Position numbers and translations under genes: made by a program. Shown here one piece after another: positions 35,282 to 39,197 of a stretch of DNA of 39,197 bases. Position 1 is the first letter of the stretch, and every line of letters starts with the position of its first letter. This DNA comes from Marmoricola sp. (GTDB lineage: Bacteria > Actinomycetota > Actinomycetes > Propionibacteriales > Nocardioidaceae), in NCBI GenBank assembly GCA_025965315.1, contig JAOPXD010000205.1:1-39197 (forward strand), written 5' to 3'. The notes under the pieces were generated by a model. That model searched no databases. It was given only the letters and a program-made list of their open reading frames with translations, and was not told the DNA's origin.

Positions 35282-35886
35282 GACGCTCCTGGGGTGAGGT
35301 GGACTGAGCTCAGGTACTTCTGGGTGAGTGCAGGGAGGTCGCCCCGGCCGCCATCGGCGACCCAGACGTCGCAGGCCAGCCGGGCCGCGGCCATCGTGAG
35401 GGCGCCGGCCATCCGCGGCCGCGGGTCGTCGGCAGCCAGGTCGGCGAACCGGGGAGCGATCGCCTCGGCAACGGCTGTCTCCCAGTCGACGTAGAGGTGC
35501 AAGGTCCACGCGAACAGCACCGACGACGACCGGGAGAGCTGCGCCTGCTCCAGGAACATCGGACGGAGCTGGTCGAAGCTCTCGCCCAGGTGCGCGTACG
35601 CCGCCCGGATCGCCTCCAGCGGTCCGAGCCCGTCCGGCATCGCGCGGATCACGTCGGCCAGCACGTGCGCTCCGACGTCGGACAGCCCGGTCGCGATCGC
35701 GAGCTCCTTGGAGTCGAAGTAGCGGAAGAAGGTCGCCCGACCGATCCCGGCCGCGGCAGCGATGTCGTCGATGGTGGTCTCAGCGATCCCCCGCTCACCG
35801 GCGAGGCGCGCGGCCGAATCCGCGATCCGCGCCCGGGTCTCGACCCGTTTGCGCTCGCGCACGCCTCGCTGATCCTTGACCACCAT
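35278..35886 (-). CDS. TetR family regulator
   Basis: This 202-residue regulator has the TetR DNA-binding helix-turn-helix GIAETTIDDIAAAAGIGRATFFRYFDSKELAIATGL near residues 25-60. The start is taken as ATG 35886 (MVVKDQRGVRERKRVETRARIADSAARL); no ribosome-binding site precedes it, and a TATCAT -10-like element ends 11 bp upstream, so the leader is very short. It is coupled to the sulfotransferase and divergent from the oxidoreductase; the palindrome between them is its likely operator. Confidence 0.88.
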   Translation of the reverse strand: MVVKDQRGVRERKRVETRARIADSAARLAGERGIAETTIDDIAAAAGIGRATFFRYFDSKELAIATGLSDVGAHVLADVIRAMPDGLGPLEAIRAAYAHLGESFDQLRPMFLEQAQLSRSSSVLFAWTLHLYVDWETAVAEAIAPRFADLAADDPRPRMAGALTMAAARLACDVWVADGGRGDLPALTQKYLSSVHLTPGAS

Positions 35887-35897
35887 GATGGACAAGA

Positions 35898-35912
35898 TGA
35901 TACTGAGTCTCA
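35898..35912. promoter_or_regulatory. TetR operator
   Basis: TGATAC-TGA-GTCTCA is a 6-bp inverted repeat with one mismatch. It lies in the 55-bp divergent gap, 12 bp from the tetR start and 30 bp from the oxidoreductase start, over both promoters. Confidence 0.6.
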
Positions 35913-35941
35913 TATTTCTGTCTACGGCTCCGGAGGCCAGG

Positions 35942-36973
35942 ATGCGCGCGCTGCAGGTGAACCAGCACGGCGAGCCCCTCGACGTCCTCTCGGTGAACGA
36001 GGTCGACCGGCCCGAGGCCGGACCGGGCGAGGTGCTCATCAAGGTCTCCGCCGCCGCCCTCAACTTCAACGACATCCTGCGCTGCCGCGGCGGGCTGGTC
36101 TCGGTCCCGAAGGAGCCGCCGTTCACCCTCGGGATGGATGTCTGCGGCGTCGTGGAAGCAGCCGGCGAAGGGGCCGAGAACTGGATCGGCCACCGCGTGG
36201 TCGGCGTCTCCAAGGACGCCTTCGGCGGCATTGCCGAGTACACCACCGCCCCGGCCTCCGGGGTCTTCGCCGCTCCCGAGCAGCTCGACGACAGCCAGGC
36301 GGCGGCATTCCTGCTGCCCTTCCACACCATCTACCTCGCGCTGCACGTGCGCGCCGGACTGCAGGCCGGCGAGACGCTGCTGGTGCACTCGGGCGCCAGC
36401 GGTCTGGGGACTGCTGCGATCCAGCTCGGCGTCGCCGCCGGCGCCCGGGTCCTCGCCACCGTGAGCTCGCCGGAGAAGGCTGGGCTCTGCCGGTCGCTCG
36501 GTGCCGAGCTCGTCATCGACCACACCAGCGAGGACTTCGCCGAAGCCGTCCTCGGTGCCACCGACGACGTCGGTGCGGACGTGATCTGCGACCTCGCCGG
36601 CGGTGAGTTCGTCGCCAGGTCCTGGACCTGCGTGGCCCGCGGCGGCCGCTACCTCCCGGTCGGCTTCACCGACGACGACCAGAACGGGATGACCGGCCGC
36701 CCGCTGCGGATGGCCAGCATCGGCAACTTCTCGATCGTCGGGATCCTCGGCGCCTGGGTCGACCAGGTCGATCCCGGGATGCGCCGCTTCGGCTTCAACC
36801 CGTACACGCGCGTCGAGGGCGACCGGGTGCACCAGGCCCTGCTCGACCTGATCGCCGCCGGCACCATCACGCCGTACGTCGGCCGGGTGGTCGGGATCGA
36901 CGAGGCAGCGGCCGCGCTCGACGACCACGAGAAGCGCCGGTCGCTGGGCCGCACCGTGGTCCGGATCGACTGA
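35942..36973 (+). CDS. Zinc-independent MDR oxidoreductase (quinone oxidoreductase-like)
   Basis: This 343-residue medium-chain reductase has the NADPH:quinone oxidoreductase pattern: VLIKVSAAALNFNDILRCRG, LGMDVCGVV, and the nucleotide-binding GASGLGTAAIQLG at 151-163. The structural-zinc cysteines of alcohol dehydrogenases are absent. It ends LGRTVVRID. Many members reduce quinones or enoyl-type substrates; the substrate here is unknown. The ATG at 35942 has GGAGG six bases upstream. Longer in-frame starts fall inside the tetR promoter. Confidence 0.9.
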   Translation: MRALQVNQHGEPLDVLSVNEVDRPEAGPGEVLIKVSAAALNFNDILRCRGGLVSVPKEPPFTLGMDVCGVVEAAGEGAENWIGHRVVGVSKDAFGGIAEYTTAPASGVFAAPEQLDDSQAAAFLLPFHTIYLALHVRAGLQAGETLLVHSGASGLGTAAIQLGVAAGARVLATVSSPEKAGLCRSLGAELVIDHTSEDFAEAVLGATDDVGADVICDLAGGEFVARSWTCVARGGRYLPVGFTDDDQNGMTGRPLRMASIGNFSIVGILGAWVDQVDPGMRRFGFNPYTRVEGDRVHQALLDLIAAGTITPYVGRVVGIDEAAAALDDHEKRRSLGRTVVRID

Positions 36974-37002
36974 CACCGGCTCGCACGCGGCTCGACACGC
37001 CG

Positions 37003-37049
37003 ACACAACATCTAGTCCCACGGTTTTTCGCGACCCCCACATATGGTGG
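37003..37049 (+). promoter_or_regulatory. Tandem NrdR boxes
   Basis: Box 1 ACACAACATCTAGTCC (37003-37018) fits the NrdR consensus acaCwAtATaTwGtgt well. A weaker box 2, CCCCCACATATGGTGG (37034-37049), starts exactly 31 bp later, the usual three-turn spacing. Box 2 covers a TATGGT -10-like element (37042-37047). NrdR represses ribonucleotide reductase genes. Confidence 0.6.
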
Positions 37050-37054
37050 CTCAC

Positions 37055-37246
37055 GCAACTGGTTCGGCGCTGCATCCAGCAGCGCTGAGGCAAGAGGGAA
37101 TCCGGTGCGAAACCGGAACTGCCCCGCAGCGGTGAGTGGGAACGAACGCCGTCAACTGCACTGGGTCCGCACGTCCGGGACCTGGGAAGCGACGGCCACT
37201 AGGAGGCCTCCGGGCCGTGCCCACGAGTCCGAAGACCTGCCAGTGC
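37055..37246 (+). ncRNA. Cobalamin (adenosylcobalamin) riboswitch
   Basis: The region has the cobalamin riboswitch core: GAATCCGGTGCGAAACCGG and CTGCCCCGCAGCGGTGAG (about 37099-37135), CTGGGAAGCGACGGCCACT, and the B12 box AGTCCGAAGACCTGCCAGT (37226-37244). A P1 stem closes from ACTGG (37058-37062) to CCAGT (37240-37244). It lies in the leader of nrdA. In Streptomyces coelicolor the same riboswitch turns off the class Ia nrdABS operon when coenzyme B12 is plentiful, leaving the B12-dependent class II enzyme to act. Confidence 0.93.
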
Positions 37247-37299
37247 ACCGCGCCCGACGGGCGCGGTGGTCCGATGCCGCGTGGGACGGCTGACGGCTC

Positions 37300-37319
37300 G
37301 GCGGGTACTCCGACCCGCC
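37300..37319 (+). terminator. Expression-platform hairpin of the riboswitch
   Basis: GGCGGGT (37300-37306) and ACCCGCC (37313-37319) form a 7-bp GC stem with a 6-nt loop, between the riboswitch and the nrdA start. No U-tract follows. Confidence 0.5.
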
Positions 37320-37337
37320 CGTGACGTCACCCCTCGC

Positions 37338-37360
37338 TCGGTCCGGACCTCCGGGACCGA
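37338..37360 (+). promoter_or_regulatory. Second leader hairpin, close to the nrdA ribosome-binding site
   Basis: TCGGTCC (37338-37344) pairs with GGACCGA (37354-37360). It ends six bases from the GAGGAG site (37366-37371), so it may influence initiation. Confidence 0.45.
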
Positions 37361-37376
37361 ACTCGCGAGGAGAGAC

Positions 37377-39197
37377 ATGACGGTCACCACAGAACCCACC
37401 ACCACCCCGATCCGCCGTACGACGATGCAGGTACGCAAGCGCAACGGCGATTCCGAGGACGTCGACGTCAACAAGATCGTCCGCGCCGTCGAGCGCGTCG
37501 CCGGCGACCTGACCGACGTCGACCCGATGCGGGTCGCCACCAAGACCATCAGCGGCCTGTACGACGGCGCCACCACGGCCGAGCTGGACCGGCTCTCGAT
37601 CCAGACCTCCGCCGAGATGATCAGCGAGGAACCGCAGTACTCACGGCTCGCCGGTCGGCTGCTGGCCAGCTACATCGACAAGGAGGTCCGCAACCAGGGA
37701 GTGGCCTCGTTCAGCCAGGCGATCGGACTCGGCCACGCCGAGGGCCTGATCGGTGACGAGACCGCGAAGTTCGTGAAGGACAACGCCCGCAAGCTCGACG
37801 TCGCGATCGATACCCAGGCCGATCACCGGTTCGAGTACTTCGGGTTGCGCACGGTCTACGACCGCTACCTGCTGCGGCACCCCACCCAGCGGCTGGTGAT
37901 CGAGACCCCGCAGTACTTCCTGCTCCGGGTCGCCTGCGGCCTCTCCGAGTCGCCGGCCGAGGCGATCGAGTTCTACCGGCTGATGTCGAGCCTGGCCTAC
38001 CTGCCGAGCAGCCCGACGCTGTTCAACTCCGGGACGACGCACACGCAGATGTCGTCGTGCTACCTGGTCGACTCGCCGCGCGACGACCTGGACTCGATCT
38101 ACTCGCGCTACCAGCAGGTAGCGAACCTCTCGAAGTTCGCCGGCGGCATCGGGATCGGGTTCTCCCGGGTCCGCGGGCGCGGCGCCCTGATCCGCGGCAC
38201 CAACGGCCAGTCCAACGGGATCGTGCCGTTCCTGCGCACCCTCGACTCCTCGGTGGCCGCGGTCAACCAGGGCGGTCGTCGCAAGGGCGCTGCCTGCGTC
38301 TACCTGGAGCCGTGGCACCCGGACGTCGAGGAGTTCCTCGAGCTCCGCGACAACACCGGCGAGGACGCCCGGCGTACGCACAACCTCAACCTGGCCAACT
38401 GGATCCCCGACGAGTTCATGCGCCGGGTCGAGGCGGATGCCGACTGGTCGCTGATCGACCCGGACCGGGTTCCCGAGCTCGTGGACCTGTGGGGCGACGC
38501 GTTCGACGCGGCGTACCGGCGGGCCGAGGCCGAGGGCGAGGTCGTGCGCACGATCAAGGCACGCGACCTCTACGCCAAGATGATGCGGACGCTGGCGCAG
38601 ACCGGCAACGGCTGGATGACGTTCAAGGATGCCGCGAACCGGACCTGCAACCAGACCAGTGATGCCCAGGCGGTCGGCAACCCGGTGGTGCACCTGTCGA
38701 ACCTGTGCACCGAGATCATCGAGGTGTCCTCGGACTCCGAGACCGCTGTCTGCAACCTCGGTTCGATCAACCTCGGCCAGCACCTGGTCCCGACAAGCTC
38801 GACCGCCGGCGTTGGCGTCGACTGGGACAAGCTCCGCGCGACCGTCCGGACGGCGGTGCCGCTGCTCGACCGCGTCATCGACGTGAACTTCTACCCGAGC
38901 GCTGAGGCCGCCGCGTCCAACCCACGGTGGCGGCCGATCGGGCTCGGCCTGATGGGGCTCCAGGACGTGTTCTTCGCGCTCCGGCTGCCGTTCGACTCGG
39001 CCGAGGCGCTGGAGCTCTCGACGCGTATCCAGGAGGAGGTCTACCTGACCGCGCTGGAGGTCTCCGCCGAGCTCGCCGCCCGCCACGGGGCGCACCCGGC
39101 GTTCGACCAGACCCGGGCTGCGCAGGGCAAGCTCCAGCCCGACTTCTGGGAGAACGCAACACCGGCCCACGGTGAGCGCTGGGCGGCGGTGCGGGCG
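37377..39197 (+). CDS. nrdA: Class Ia ribonucleoside-diphosphate reductase alpha subunit (5' part)
   Basis: The 607 codons visible run off the right edge, so the C-terminus is missing. The protein begins with an ATP-cone allosteric domain (MQVRKRNGDSEDVDVNKIVRAVERV), then catalytic residues of the class I large subunit: C228 in SSCYLVDS, NLCTEI with C444 and E446, and C459 in CNLGSINL. It reduces ribonucleoside diphosphates with the NrdB radical subunit. The ATG at 37377 has GAGGAG five bases upstream. Control is by NrdR boxes and a cobalamin riboswitch. The B12-riboswitch arrangement implies a class II NrdJ elsewhere in the genome. Confidence 0.95.
   Translation, partial: MTVTTEPTTTPIRRTTMQVRKRNGDSEDVDVNKIVRAVERVAGDLTDVDPMRVATKTISGLYDGATTAELDRLSIQTSAEMISEEPQYSRLAGRLLASYIDKEVRNQGVASFSQAIGLGHAEGLIGDETAKFVKDNARKLDVAIDTQADHRFEYFGLRTVYDRYLLRHPTQRLVIETPQYFLLRVACGLSESPAEAIEFYRLMSSLAYLPSSPTLFNSGTTHTQMSSCYLVDSPRDDLDSIYSRYQQVANLSKFAGGIGIGFSRVRGRGALIRGTNGQSNGIVPFLRTLDSSVAAVNQGGRRKGAACVYLEPWHPDVEEFLELRDNTGEDARRTHNLNLANWIPDEFMRRVEADADWSLIDPDRVPELVDLWGDAFDAAYRRAEAEGEVVRTIKARDLYAKMMRTLAQTGNGWMTFKDAANRTCNQTSDAQAVGNPVVHLSNLCTEIIEVSSDSETAVCNLGSINLGQHLVPTSSTAGVGVDWDKLRATVRTAVPLLDRVIDVNFYPSAEAAASNPRWRPIGLGLMGLQDVFFALRLPFDSAEALELSTRIQEEVYLTALEVSAELAARHGAHPAFDQTRAAQGKLQPDFWENATPAHGERWAAVRA

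Noticed and set aside
37641-39170. Minus-strand frame opposite nrdA
   Set aside because: The plus strand encodes an unbroken NrdA with all catalytic cysteines; the antisense translation has no domain.

Overview
The window is high-GC, densely packed DNA from an actinobacterium. The gene order rsmI-tatD-rpf-rsmA-ispE with a divergent protein mannosyltransferase, F420-type oxidoreductases, many GTG/TTG starts, probable leaderless mRNAs and a cobalamin riboswitch in front of class Ia nrdA together suggest a Nocardioides-like member of the Propionibacteriales. That placement is inference from gene content, not from a marker-gene tree. I see no rRNA, tRNA, CRISPR array, transposase or prophage.

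Layout. 1-3.3 kb: amino-acid dehydrogenase, a trans-aconitate methyltransferase/MarR divergent pair with two phased operators, and a LysE exporter. 3.3-12.2 kb: the conserved core block on the minus strand (rsmI, tatD, rpf, rsmA, ispE, ABC-F), with the O-mannosyltransferase divergent from rsmI. 12.2-13.1 kb: a Cys-rich small protein and a ferritin, apparently one transcript behind an IdeR/DtxR-like box. 13.1-19.1 kb: secreted esterase, deazaflavin nitroreductase-family protein, and two paralogous FadD-type ligases converging on a secreted lipase. 19.1-25.4 kb: the most interesting accessory region, a Pls/PosA-family single-module NRPS (epsilon-poly-L-lysine-synthetase architecture), a translationally coupled M1 metallopeptidase and a convergent phosphopantetheinyl transferase. 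The intergenic DNA on its left holds phased repeats and large inverted repeats. 25.4-28.3 kb: esterase, secreted DUF4232 protein, small membrane protein and a ParD-like/zeta toxin-antitoxin pair. 28.3-36.97 kb: MFS/TetR efflux pair, LLM oxidoreductase, type III glutamine synthetase, DUF3263 protein, and a TetR-sulfotransferase operon divergent from a quinone-oxidoreductase-like gene. 36.97 kb to the end: tandem NrdR boxes, a cobalamin riboswitch and the 5' two-thirds of class Ia nrdA.

How the parts work together. The NRPS carrier protein needs the phosphopantetheinyl arm that the neighbouring transferase could supply. Its adenylation pocket, read by eye as D-A-E-S-I-G-T-V-V-K, looks lysine-like. 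An M1 aminopeptidase locked to it by a GTGA overlap resembles what is known of polylysine-degrading self-protection enzymes. This is the best candidate for an undescribed biosynthetic system in the window, most likely a new member of a known family rather than a wholly new class. Several regulator/target pairs show palindromes placed exactly where repressors act: MarR/Tam, TetR/MFS, TetR/oxidoreductase and the toxin-antitoxin promoter.
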